A DNA stretch of 64,000 nucleotides from CAURNT01 sp963526495 (GTDB lineage Bacteria > Fusobacteriota > Fusobacteriia > Fusobacteriales > Leptotrichiaceae), in the NCBI GenBank assembly GCA_963526495.1, contig CAURNT010000001.1:1-64000 (forward strand), written 5' to 3'. The translations under genes were made by a program, and so were the position numbers. Every line of letters begins with the position of its first letter. Position 1 is the first letter of the stretch. Under the pieces are notes generated by a model. That model saw only the letters and a program-made list of their open reading frames with translations. It had not been told where the DNA came from and did not search any database. Shown here one piece after another: positions 15,180 to 24,294 of the stretch.

Positions 15180-18100
15180 CTAGAATTGGAATCTTATTCC
15201 TGTACTTAATCCATGAGTTTTTAAATTTTTACCTGAATAAGATAATTTAAATTCTATATTATCTTTTAATGTATATCTAGCGTCTATTCCATAATTAAAT
15301 ACATTGTCTTCAAGAGTTATACCCTTAACTTCATCTCTAAATTTGTAATTTGCTAACTCTGCTTTAGTTTTAAGAATTGGATCTGTTAAATATTTAGTGT
15401 ATGAAGCAAATCCTCCAATATTCCAATTATTTTTTAGTGCAAATCTAACTCTTGAACCTATAGTCATATTAGCTTTGAAGTTAACTTCTGTTTGATCAGA
15501 TTTATATCCAAATTCAGTATTTTCTACCTCTTTGTAATTTGCATCTCTATATGAAGGCGCAGATTCATTAAATTGTCCTCTTAAGTAAGTAATCATATCT
15601 AATCCTACAAATGGCTCTAAAGTTACATTTTTAGGTAATTCAAATTTATATCCACCTTCTAGATTTAAATTAGTCATTACATCAGTTGATTGCATATTTC
15701 TTACTTCTCTATCAAGAACTTTTCTTGATGTATCTTTAGATATTATATCTAAACTTAATATTGAAGTTAAATATCCATTATTTAGTTCAAATTTATTATA
15801 TGTATTTAAACCTAAAATATTAGCATAAACATTTCCACTTAATGTTTTTACTTTTCTTCTATCAAGTTCTTTTTGTTTTTCTTCTGCTGTTAATTTAGGA
15901 TTTATAGGTTCTCTAACATCTAATAACGGTAATACATAATCAAATAATGCTGAATTACTGTAATTTAAAGAAATTCCTGTTGTATTATTTTTTGATCTAT
16001 AATATGTTCCTAAATTAAATCCATTAGTTAGAACATTTTTGTCACCTTTATTTTTATCAAAGGCAAATCTATTTGATGTTATTGTATCAAAATATATTGC
16101 TGATTTACCAATTTTTATATCAGTGGCAAGTCTTTCTTTAATTAAGTTTGATTTTAAATTAGCTACATCATAACCAACTAATTGAGAATTTGCTAATATT
16201 TCTCCACTTAATGTTTTATCATTTCCTTCCATCCAATCTAACGACTCTATTGCAGCCGATAATATTTTAGAACGTACATCATCTGAATTTAATAATTCTT
16301 CTTTTAATGCTGCTCTTATTCTTGAAGCTTGTGGAGCTGGATTACTTTCTGAATCTTTTCTTATTAATTTACCAATTAACTTAACATTCTCTTTATCATC
16401 TTTAAGCTCTTCTTTCTCAATAGTCATCTTAATAAATGGTGTTAATTGTATATCACCTAATTGAACTTTATCTAAATATTTTTTATTCAATTTATTAACT
16501 GTTAAGAAAGTTACTTCATCTGGATTTTTAGGTAATGTAATCTTTTTAACTAATTTACCTTTATTGTCTGGATCTGGTACTTCTTCTGCATATTGATTAA
16601 GATCAAATATATTCATTCCTTTTTTTCTAAATACATCAAAATTAAACGTATCTACAGAACTTAAATCTAACTCGTCAATTTGGAAATGAGCTTGTGCAGA
16701 TATATATGTTTTACCTTTATTTACTGGCTTATATTTATTTTTCAATATATCATATTTAGAATATGAATATACTTCTCCTTCATTTGTTATACTTCCTGTC
16801 AACTCTGGAACATATTCATAATCAATTTGTATTTCTTTATCTTTTCTCTTTTGATTATACACAACATCAAGTTTTAATTTTCCTTTTTCTTTAACCTCAA
16901 AGTCTGAAGTATTTCTAGCTCCTAATACTAAAGTTCCTTCTTCAACTATACTTTTAGCTTTATATGTATTCTCTCCTGATAACATTAATGTTCCTTGACC
17001 TTTTTTAGTAATTCCAGCATCTTCAAATAATTCTTTTTCTTCATCATCTAAAGAATTATAAAGAGCTTTAATTTTAGGTTCTACAACATTATACATATAG
17101 TCTAAAGTTTTATTTCTAGATTCTAAAACATCTTTTAATTTCTTAGATTTATCATCTTTACCAAATTCTTTACTTAAAACAAATTCTTTACTATATTTAC
17201 TTAATTCATCATAAATAATTCCATCATTTGCATCTAATAATTTTCTACTTTCAAAATATTGACCAATCTCAAACTTACCTTTAATATTATTTTTAAATTC
17301 ATAGAATCCATAAGGAACATCTGCCACAAAGTTTTCTTCCCCTAATTCTCTAGTTAATGCTTTTACAAATCTTCCAGGACCACCGTATGCTCTATATTTA
17401 TTAGCCATACCCCAACCAAGATTTTCATCAGGACCTAATTGTCCAGTTAGATCAAATGTATAACCTTTATTTAAATCAATATCAGGTTCATTTCCTATTA
17501 TGTTATAGTCATCATCTGCTGTTGTTAAAATTACTTGCTTAACTTGTTGAGCTTTCATCCAAGGGAATCTTGTTCCTACTTCACCAGCTATTGCTGTTAC
17601 TCTAGGAGCTGCAAAAGAAGAACCTATTGCTGAAGCAAAATTAATTCCATGTTTTTCAGCAAATTCAATAGAATCTCTATCATTTTCAGACATCTTTTCT
17701 CTTTCTTCTTTAGTTAAGCTTTTAGCATAAACATAATGTCCTTCTGATGCTACTACTGAAAGCTTAGATTTTCCTGCTCTTGTGAATGAAGCTTTAAGTG
17801 GTCTTCCATCTATATCTGTTTCTATTTTTAATAAATTATCTATAGATTGAATTTGAGCTAATAACTCATCTCTATATTCTTTAGCATATTTTTCAGGAGT
17901 TTCATCAACTTTTTTAAGTTCTGCATATAGACTATCATATTTATTTTTTAATCCAGCAACATAAACTACCGGACTATTTATATCTCTATTACCTGGAACT
18001 GTTACAAGTTTCCATTTATCTTCATAGAATTTATCACTTGGTTTAAATGATAATTTACCTGACATAAGACCTACAACACCCAATATATTTTTTCTATATC

Positions 18101-20915
18101 CTGTATTGTATTTATAAGTTTCACCTTTTTTGTCAGCTTCTTCCTTAGCTAATAAATTTAAGTATGTTGTAACACTTCCAAACGAATTATTATATACATG
18201 ATCTAAATCTTCATAAACTATTTTTTTACCATCTTTATTAAATCCAGTTAAATTTACTTCTGTGTTACTTAAATTATTTTTAGTATTTCCTTGAGCTACA
18301 ACTAAAAGTACATCTTTATTAGCAACTGAAAGCTCTGGAGCAGATAGTAAATTATGTCTTATTGTTAATAATTTAAGATCTAATAATTTTTGATAATCAA
18401 CTTTTGTTATTTTATCACGTGACTTAAAGTATTTTAAAACACTTGGTATATTACCTACACCAGGTAATACTGATTTATATGAACCTAAATCTACATTTTC
18501 TAAACTTTGAAGCCAAGTTTGTACTGCTACTCTAAAGTTAACATCATTATTATACGCATCAGCAGCACGTTGTTTTTGTTCATCAGTCATATTTTTTATA
18601 TCTATATAATCTTCTACTCTTAAGGCATTACCATACGACATATTAACTGCTTTAATATTTTTATTTTCTTCTAACATTAAAGGAAGATTTTTACCTGTTA
18701 TACTTCTATCTAAATTTCCTGTTAAAGGATCTTCAATAGCTACTAATGAGAAATGTAAATCTGAATAATCTAACATTTGCTTTTCAGTAGTTATATATGC
18801 TTCTTCAAACATATCATAAAGTTCTTGATAAAGTGCTTTTAATTCTTTTTCTCTTTCAGATTTATCAGTTATTTTTAATATATTTTCAAATCTATCCTTA
18901 CTTGCATTATATTTATTATATAAAGCTTGAACTCTATTATTAAATATTCTATATTCTTGACGGAATTTAGTTGAATTAAATATTCTTATACCTGTTTTTA
19001 TTTCATTAAATAAGATTCTTTCCTTTTCTTCATCAGTCAATGGTTTATTTGCATCATCTTTAGGATTATCTTGTTTTCCTTCTTCTGTTTCATTATCATT
19101 AAGCTTATATTCATCTTTTTCTTTTTCTTTTTTAGCTTTTTCAATTTCTTCATCATCTATTTTTTTAGGAATTTCTGGTGTTTTATCATCTGCCAGATTG
19201 CTTGAAGTTGTAGTATTTTTAGGATTAGGTCTACGTCTTCTTCTTCCGCTTCCTCCAGTATTACCTTCACCAGGATTTGATGGTGTTGTGTTGTCTACAG
19301 GAGGGTTATTATTGTCCGCAGGTGATGTATTGTTATCAGCCGGTGGTGTTTGATTATTTCCAGAAGAATTTCCAAGTTGCTTTTCTAGTTCTTCTATTTT
19401 TTTTCTATCTTCATCATTTGCTTCATCTACTTTTGTTATATTCTTATTTTCATCAATGTCATATTCTGCCAATAATTTCTTATACTCTGCATCTTGTTCT
19501 TTGCTAAGTTGTTCTTCTGATTTTTTTCTAGTAAATAATTGTTTATCATTAAAGTTTCTAGATAATCCCATATTTAATAGTCTTTTTAATCTAATACCTT
19601 GAACATATTTTTCTAAAAAATGAGATTGTCCTATAACTGATTCATCAATAGCCGCACCCATAACAAATGAACCATGTGGTCTAAACATTCCATTTGGATC
19701 ATCTAGATCATCTTCAGATGCATTTAATGATTTATTTGTATATCTATAGCTTCTTGCTTCAACTTCAGGTGTTAAATCATAAAATGAAGAATCTGCAACA
19801 CCTATAGTTGTTCCAGGAAATGCTATGAAAGCTTTTTCCTTTTTCTCAAATATAACTTTACCATCTTTAATTATTTTTCTAGATATATTATGAATTCCAA
19901 TTTCATTTTTATTTGCATCTAATACTTCTGTTACAAACTCTAATTTAGTATTTTTATCAATAGATTTTTCATATCTCTTTAATTTTTCTACAATATCAGG
20001 ATTAAATCCACCTTCTACTGTATTCCCGTCTTTACTAAATTTTAAAGTAAATCTATCTAAATCAGAAAATATTTTTTCATAATTTTCTTTGAAATCAGAT
20101 AATTTTATACCAAAGTCTACATCTTTAACACTATATGTAGTTACTCCATTAACTGAAGTTTTAACATCAACAATTTTTGAACCTTCTAAATCATCTAAAT
20201 CTTCATACTTAGATTTATCAAATGTTTCATTCCAATCTTTAGCGATATCTTCATATCCCCCGTTATATGTAACTACTGAATAACTAACACGACCATTATC
20301 TGCACCTTTTTTAAGTTCTTGATATCTTATTCCATCTTTAACTTCAGGTATTTCTTTTACTTCAATAGGTTTATTTAACATAACTTTTTTAGTATTTCCA
20401 TTTTTATCAACTAAATTTAAATAAACTGTATTTTGATTTAAAAATGTTATTTTTCTCTTACCTTCAGCAATTTCTTCAACTTTAACATTTTCAGTACTTT
20501 TATTATATTTTTCATATCTAGAATCATTTTTAGAAACTTCTATAACAGGATTATCTGCATAAGCAGATTCTATTTTTATTTCAGGTGTAATATATCCTAA
20601 ACCGTTTAATTTTTCTCCTTTATAAAGGTAGTCTACTCCTGTAAAATTAAAATTATCGGCATTTACTTTCTCTACAAAGTTTTGATTACCCTTTTTATTA
20701 TTTTCCTTTTCAAATTTTTCAAATCTATCTTTTTGAGTATCAAACGTATGAATAAACGTTACTTTAGCTTTAGAATCCTTTTTATTTTCTTTATTTATAT
20801 TTGCATTACTACTATTTAATGAATTATTGTTATCCGAATTTTGTCCAACTGAACTACATGAAACAACTGCCATTAAAGTTATAGCTAAGCTTGCTGCTTT
20901 TCTATTTAAATTCAC
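15180..20915 (-). CDS. lipoprotein-type subtilisin-like (S8) autotransporter
   Basis: 1911 aa. Residues 1-20 are a lipoprotein signal peptide (AVVSC, lipidated Cys20), as in the Neisseria NalP type. The S8 triad can be placed: Asp375 in GVADSSF, His414 in RPHGSFVMGAA, oxyanion Asn877 in VVAQGN and Ser1100 in IGSSFAAPRVTAIAG. The gap between His and Ser, about 690 residues, is far larger than in ordinary subtilases and holds a charged, Pro/Asn-rich linker with RRRRR (558-562). A passenger repeat (GTLMLSGENTYKAKSI) follows, then a beta-barrel over about the last 290 residues ending in GIRFQF. It is expected to be surface-exposed or self-released, cleaving host or bacterial surface proteins. The start is GTG with AGGAGG at ideal spacing. 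It is middle gene of three, with gaps of 12 and 17 nt. Confidence 0.88.
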   Translation of the reverse strand: MNLNRKAASLAITLMAVVSCSSVGQNSDNNNSLNSSNANINKENKKDSKAKVTFIHTFDTQKDRFEKFEKENNKKGNQNFVEKVNADNFNFTGVDYLYKGEKLNGLGYITPEIKIESAYADNPVIEVSKNDSRYEKYNKSTENVKVEEIAEGKRKITFLNQNTVYLNLVDKNGNTKKVMLNKPIEVKEIPEVKDGIRYQELKKGADNGRVSYSVVTYNGGYEDIAKDWNETFDKSKYEDLDDLEGSKIVDVKTSVNGVTTYSVKDVDFGIKLSDFKENYEKIFSDLDRFTLKFSKDGNTVEGGFNPDIVEKLKRYEKSIDKNTKLEFVTEVLDANKNEIGIHNISRKIIKDGKVIFEKKEKAFIAFPGTTIGVADSSFYDLTPEVEARSYRYTNKSLNASEDDLDDPNGMFRPHGSFVMGAAIDESVIGQSHFLEKYVQGIRLKRLLNMGLSRNFNDKQLFTRKKSEEQLSKEQDAEYKKLLAEYDIDENKNITKVDEANDEDRKKIEELEKQLGNSSGNNQTPPADNNTSPADNNNPPVDNTTPSNPGEGNTGGSGRRRRRPNPKNTTTSSNLADDKTPEIPKKIDDEEIEKAKKEKEKDEYKLNDNETEEGKQDNPKDDANKPLTDEEKERILFNEIKTGIRIFNSTKFRQEYRIFNNRVQALYNKYNASKDRFENILKITDKSEREKELKALYQELYDMFEEAYITTEKQMLDYSDLHFSLVAIEDPLTGNLDRSITGKNLPLMLEENKNIKAVNMSYGNALRVEDYIDIKNMTDEQKQRAADAYNNDVNFRVAVQTWLQSLENVDLGSYKSVLPGVGNIPSVLKYFKSRDKITKVDYQKLLDLKLLTIRHNLLSAPELSVANKDVLLVVAQGNTKNNLSNTEVNLTGFNKDGKKIVYEDLDHVYNNSFGSVTTYLNLLAKEEADKKGETYKYNTGYRKNILGVVGLMSGKLSFKPSDKFYEDKWKLVTVPGNRDINSPVVYVAGLKNKYDSLYAELKKVDETPEKYAKEYRDELLAQIQSIDNLLKIETDIDGRPLKASFTRAGKSKLSVVASEGHYVYAKSLTKEEREKMSENDRDSIEFAEKHGINFASAIGSSFAAPRVTAIAGEVGTRFPWMKAQQVKQVILTTADDDYNIIGNEPDIDLNKGYTFDLTGQLGPDENLGWGMANKYRAYGGPGRFVKALTRELGEENFVADVPYGFYEFKNNIKGKFEIGQYFESRKLLDANDGIIYDELSKYSKEFVLSKEFGKDDKSKKLKDVLESRNKTLDYMYNVVEPKIKALYNSLDDEEKELFEDAGITKKGQGTLMLSGENTYKAKSIVEEGTLVLGARNTSDFEVKEKGKLKLDVVYNQKRKDKEIQIDYEYVPELTGSITNEGEVYSYSKYDILKNKYKPVNKGKTYISAQAHFQIDELDLSSVDTFNFDVFRKKGMNIFDLNQYAEEVPDPDNKGKLVKKITLPKNPDEVTFLTVNKLNKKYLDKVQLGDIQLTPFIKMTIEKEELKDDKENVKLIGKLIRKDSESNPAPQASRIRAALKEELLNSDDVRSKILSAAIESLDWMEGNDKTLSGEILANSQLVGYDVANLKSNLIKERLATDIKIGKSAIYFDTITSNRFAFDKNKGDKNVLTNGFNLGTYYRSKNNTTGISLNYSNSALFDYVLPLLDVREPINPKLTAEEKQKELDRRKVKTLSGNVYANILGLNTYNKFELNNGYLTSILSLDIISKDTSRKVLDREVRNMQSTDVMTNLNLEGGYKFELPKNVTLEPFVGLDMITYLRGQFNESAPSYRDANYKEVENTEFGYKSDQTEVNFKANMTIGSRVRFALKNNWNIGGFASYTKYLTDPILKTKAELANYKFRDEVKGITLEDNVFNYGIDARYTLKDNIEFKLSYSGKNLKTHGLSTGIRFQF

Positions 20916-20927
20916 TTTTACCTCCTA

Positions 20928-23048
20928 TTACCATTTATACTCTAAGTTAAAGCTAAATCCTGGAATAAATTTTTTAAATCCAAAATCTTTATCTGCCCAA
21001 CCATAAGTTCCGTGATCTGCTCTTGCTTTAAAGCTATTAATTTTATTAACTATTTCTCTCTCAAATACAACTTTAGTATTTAATCCTCCTATTAATGTCA
21101 ATTTATTAGTTGGTTTATATTCAACCTTAATATTAGGATTAATAGTTATATTTCCTCCAACATTCCAATTAACTTTTCTATAATCACTTGCAACTAAATT
21201 AACTTTATTTATAGGTCTATCTTGTTCTCTATTTTTATAGTTATGTAATCTTTGATCTCTTAGTGCTAAAAATTCAAGTTTAGCATTTACATCAAGCCCT
21301 CCAAATAATTTTAAGTTTTCACTTAATTTATTTTCATAATTTAATGTATTATCAAATTTTATTACATTTAAACTTTCTAATGGTATTGCTCTTCCTTCTA
21401 AATAAACTACTTTTTTAGCAGGATGATTATCTACTTGTTTGTCATTAGATTTCTTTGTATCTCCCTTAACAAAATAATTAAATTGTGTTTTACTTTCTAA
21501 TCCTAATTTAGAAATTAAGTTTAATTTGTCGTTTTTATTTTCAAATACTTTATAGTTTACTGTAGTATCAATACCTAATTCTTCAGTAAATTTATTTAAA
21601 TCTAATACTTGCTTATCTGAAATTAAATCTAATTTATTATTAATATTAGTATTTAAATCTAAACTTTCGTTAAATTTATGTACTAAATTTAAATTAGCAT
21701 ATAGTTTAGTATTTATTGGCTGTATTGCACCATGCATTATTGGTAAATCTACATTAGCTTCAAAACTACCATTTATATTAGTATTTTCATTAAATTTATA
21801 TTTACCTTCTAATAAATTTTGAACTTTATATGTGTGTTTAATATCATCCATTAAAGTAACAAATGGATATACAGTTATTGATGGTTCATATCCAACTTTA
21901 CCACTATAATTTATATTATCATTACCATAAGTCAATCCTAAATTAAATTCAGGATTATATCCAAACCACGTATCGTACTGTAAAATTTGTTTTTCAGTTT
22001 GTGGATAAAATACTGTATGTCTAAAATCAATTTTATTATTAAATTCAGGTTTTAAAACTATATTATTTCCTAATTTTTTTTCAAATGAAAACGCAAGAAT
22101 AGGTGAAAATTTATTATATATTGATCTTATTGGTTCATTTTTATTTTCTCCACCTTGTACAAAGGTATCAATTCCTGTTTTTATTATAGTTACAAAATTA
22201 TCTGTTTCACCTAATTTTGTAGTTATTTTAGAGCCAACTTCTTGTCTAATTAAATCAACATAATTACCACCTAAATAATCAGGGAATTCATCTAATTTAG
22301 CTGTTATAGGATCAAATTTTGTATTTGCAAAATTTAAATCATAATTTAATGAATACTTTCCTTCTACCTTAACATCTTCCGTAGGATTACCTGATAATCT
22401 TAAATTAGTTTTTAGATGAGAGGTATCTTTATCAAATCTCACTAATTGATTAGCTTTATATTCTACATCTGCATTTACATTTACTTTATTTAAAAACTTA
22501 CCATTTAATGCTGTTTTTATAATAGTATTACCTAGTCTTTCTTTACTACCATCATCTTCAATAAATTCTGCTGGAGTTTCTAAATCAGTAACAATATTAG
22601 TATTTTTATCTATTTTTCTATTATTTACTAAATTATCAACATAATATTTCAATTCTGTTGTAGATTTCCAACCAAAAAATTCTGGAGAAATATATTTAGC
22701 ATTAAGTTTTATACCTAAATCGTGATTTTTTACTCTAGTTTCTTTATCATAAGAAGTATCAGTTGTATCACCATCCCAATCATTTAAAGTTATATTATTA
22801 CGTTGAGATTTAATTTGGGTCCCTAAACTTAAGCCCTTATCTTTTATATCTATATTCAAATCTAATAATTTTAAATTATATCCAGTCTTATAGTGTGAAA
22901 TATCTTTACCATATATATTTTTATCTTTATTTTCATATACAGGTGCAAATTCAGGATTTATTTCTAATCCTGTTTTAAGAATTGCTTCAGTTTCAGCTAA
23001 TAAGCTGTAAGAACTAAGCAAACTTATAAATAACATGATTTTTTTCAT
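20928..23048 (-). CDS. large outer-membrane beta-barrel protein
   Basis: 706 aa with a signal peptide (about 1-19, ending in LLAE) and then a long run of short amphipathic beta strands separated by polar turns, ending in GFSFNLEYKW. The C-terminal aromatic and the strand pattern through the whole length predict a large barrel of twenty or more strands without a TonB plug, POTRA or enzyme domain that I can recognise. It could be a pore, an export partner or an adhesion barrel. An upstream TTG at 23051 is possible, but the ATG at 23048 with AGGAGG 5 nt before it is the better start. It is first gene of the three-gene surface operon, with its own promoter in extremely AT-rich DNA. Confidence 0.72.
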   Translation of the reverse strand: MKKIMLFISLLSSYSLLAETEAILKTGLEINPEFAPVYENKDKNIYGKDISHYKTGYNLKLLDLNIDIKDKGLSLGTQIKSQRNNITLNDWDGDTTDTSYDKETRVKNHDLGIKLNAKYISPEFFGWKSTTELKYYVDNLVNNRKIDKNTNIVTDLETPAEFIEDDGSKERLGNTIIKTALNGKFLNKVNVNADVEYKANQLVRFDKDTSHLKTNLRLSGNPTEDVKVEGKYSLNYDLNFANTKFDPITAKLDEFPDYLGGNYVDLIRQEVGSKITTKLGETDNFVTIIKTGIDTFVQGGENKNEPIRSIYNKFSPILAFSFEKKLGNNIVLKPEFNNKIDFRHTVFYPQTEKQILQYDTWFGYNPEFNLGLTYGNDNINYSGKVGYEPSITVYPFVTLMDDIKHTYKVQNLLEGKYKFNENTNINGSFEANVDLPIMHGAIQPINTKLYANLNLVHKFNESLDLNTNINNKLDLISDKQVLDLNKFTEELGIDTTVNYKVFENKNDKLNLISKLGLESKTQFNYFVKGDTKKSNDKQVDNHPAKKVVYLEGRAIPLESLNVIKFDNTLNYENKLSENLKLFGGLDVNAKLEFLALRDQRLHNYKNREQDRPINKVNLVASDYRKVNWNVGGNITINPNIKVEYKPTNKLTLIGGLNTKVVFEREIVNKINSFKARADHGTYGWADKDFGFKKFIPGFSFNLEYKW

Positions 23049-23078
23049 CAAAACCTCCTATATTTTAGTCTTCTTATA

Positions 23079-23107
23079 ATTATATCTTAAAATATATATT
23101 TTGTAAA
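23079..23107 (-). promoter_or_regulatory. promoter of the surface-protein operon
   Basis: On the minus strand TTTACA (23102-23107), 17 nt and TATAAT (23079-23084). About 50 bp further upstream (23110-23160) the sequence is almost purely A and T with TA-dinucleotide tracts, which could act as an UP element or a site for nucleoid proteins. Confidence 0.65.
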
Positions 23108-23241
23108 TATATTTAAATATATATTATATATATAATTATTATATACAAAATATATATATCAAAAAGTGCTTTACTTATTTTTAAATTTATAGGAAATAAT
23201 AATACTATATTTATATCAATATATTAAAAGAGCAATTAGAG

Positions 23242-23316
23242 TAAATTTAAAAGGAACTACACCTTCTCAAATAAGATATAATTCCTTAAATTATTGATTT
23301 TAAATTATTGGTACAT
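23242..23316 (-). repeat. hairpin repeat, copy 2 (downstream of the 117-aa gene)
   Basis: About 75 bp related to 13733-13818. The hairpin arms are at 23251-23261 and 23277-23287. Differences between the copies keep the stem intact on the minus-strand transcript by G-U pairing. It lies just past the stop of the small membrane-protein gene (23325). Confidence 0.7.
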
Positions 23317-23324
23317 GTTCTATT

Positions 23325-23678
23325 TTAAATTAAAACTAGTCTAAAAATAAAGTTAAATATATAAATCAAAATTGAAAAAATTAAAAATAAACAAATATAT
23401 TCTAATTTTTGATTTCTGATTTTATTTTTCAGATGATTATTAAAAAGTTTATATGTACTTATTCCACAAAACGATATACTAAGAATTAATGATAAAAAAT
23501 CATTTTTATTTATTAAGTTAATATAGTATTCCGGTACATTTTCTTTTAATTTTTCAAATGCTCTATCAACTAAAAATAAAGTAAAAATAACTTTCAAATT
23601 ATAGAATTTTTTATTTCTACTATATATTCTTTCTATCACGATAAACATTAAAATAAATAATATAGAAACTTTATACAC
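23325..23678 (-). CDS. hypothetical small membrane protein
   Basis: 117 aa, no family recognised. Hydrophobic segments at about residues 2-18 (VSILFILMFIVIERIYS), 62-76 and 93-115, separated by Lys/Asn-rich segments, predict three membrane helices. It starts at GTG with AAGGAGAGG upstream and has a plausible promoter (23771-23799), so it looks like a real gene. It lies between the surface cluster and an hsdS remnant. A 7-bp inverted repeat overlaps its promoter. Confidence 0.55.
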   Translation of the reverse strand: MYKVSILFILMFIVIERIYSRNKKFYNLKVIFTLFLVDRAFEKLKENVPEYYINLINKNDFLSLILSISFCGISTYKLFNNHLKNKIRNQKLEYICLFLIFSILIYIFNFIFRLVLI

Positions 23679-23747
23679 TCTAATCCTCTCCTTTTAAATT
23701 GTAATAAAATTAATTTTTTTATATTATTAACTTCATAAATAATTTAA

Positions 23748-23799
23748 GTTAAACACTAGTATTTGTGAGAAGTTTAACATATATAAAGTGTGTTTTCAA
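23748..23799 (-). promoter_or_regulatory. promoter and candidate operator of the 117-aa gene
   Basis: On the minus strand TTGAAA (23794-23799), 17 nt and TAAACT (23771-23776). An inverted repeat GTTTAAC (23772-23778) / GTTAAAC (23748-23754) covers the -10 and the start region, spaced 24 bp centre to centre, which would suit a dimeric repressor. No regulator is assigned. Confidence 0.4.
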
Positions 23800-23935
23800 T
23801 ATATTTAATAATACATTTTATAAATATATTCCATATATAAAATTAATCTTTATATAAATAATATTTATGAATATAAATGTTAAAAGTTGTTTTAAACCAA
23901 AGTAGCTCACTATTAAAATCAATATACTTTACATC

Positions 23936-24217
23936 ATATATTAATAGTTGTTATCTATAATATTCATATTGTTTAGTTCTTAATTCTATTTCTTTTGGTA
24001 ATCCTATATTTAAGTCATTACATATCTTTTCAAAATTATCTAATACATTTACTATTCTTTCTTGTATTTCTAGTGATAGTGGGAAAATTATATTTTAATA
24101 TTCTTCTTTATCTCCTCTTGGCATTTTACCAGATTTAATGTTATTTTTTATATAATTGAAGAAATTATCATCTGATAAAACAAAATATAAATATTTCATG
24201 TTTATTTTATCAGAATT
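23936..24217 (-). pseudogene. remnant of a type I restriction specificity subunit (hsdS)
   Basis: Read on the minus strand in one frame with two internal stop codons (24095-24097 and 23951-23953), this encodes the hallmark C-terminal part of Hsd[63 protein letters not shown] and YEYYR. The first half, including target recognition domain 1, is missing, and no hsdM or hsdR is in the window. The family assignment rests on the strong QERIVxxLDxFxxxCNDLxxGLPxEIELRxKQYEYYR pattern. It is a dead fragment, or possibly a silent cassette for recombination with an active hsdS elsewhere. Confidence 0.78.
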
Positions 24218-24263
24218 CTTCTTTTTCTATATTTTCCTTTGTTTATTTTCCACTACTTTTGAT

Positions 24264-24290
24264 TAAAAAAAGATGTAGGTATAACCTACA
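24264..24290 (-). terminator. intrinsic terminator of the trmL-exonuclease III operon
   Basis: TGTAGGT (24274-24280) and ACCTACA (24284-24290) form a 7-bp stem with a 3-nt loop. On the minus strand the sequence continues with UCUUUUUUU. It begins 5 nt after the exonuclease stop. Confidence 0.85.
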
Positions 24291-24294
24291 CCCT

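Noticed and set aside
20760..20915. Possibility that the protease is an ordinary secreted protein and not a lipoprotein
   Set aside because: The segment LMAVVSC after a basic hydrophobic start fits a lipobox well, so lipidation is the better reading, though a Ser-rich stretch follows.
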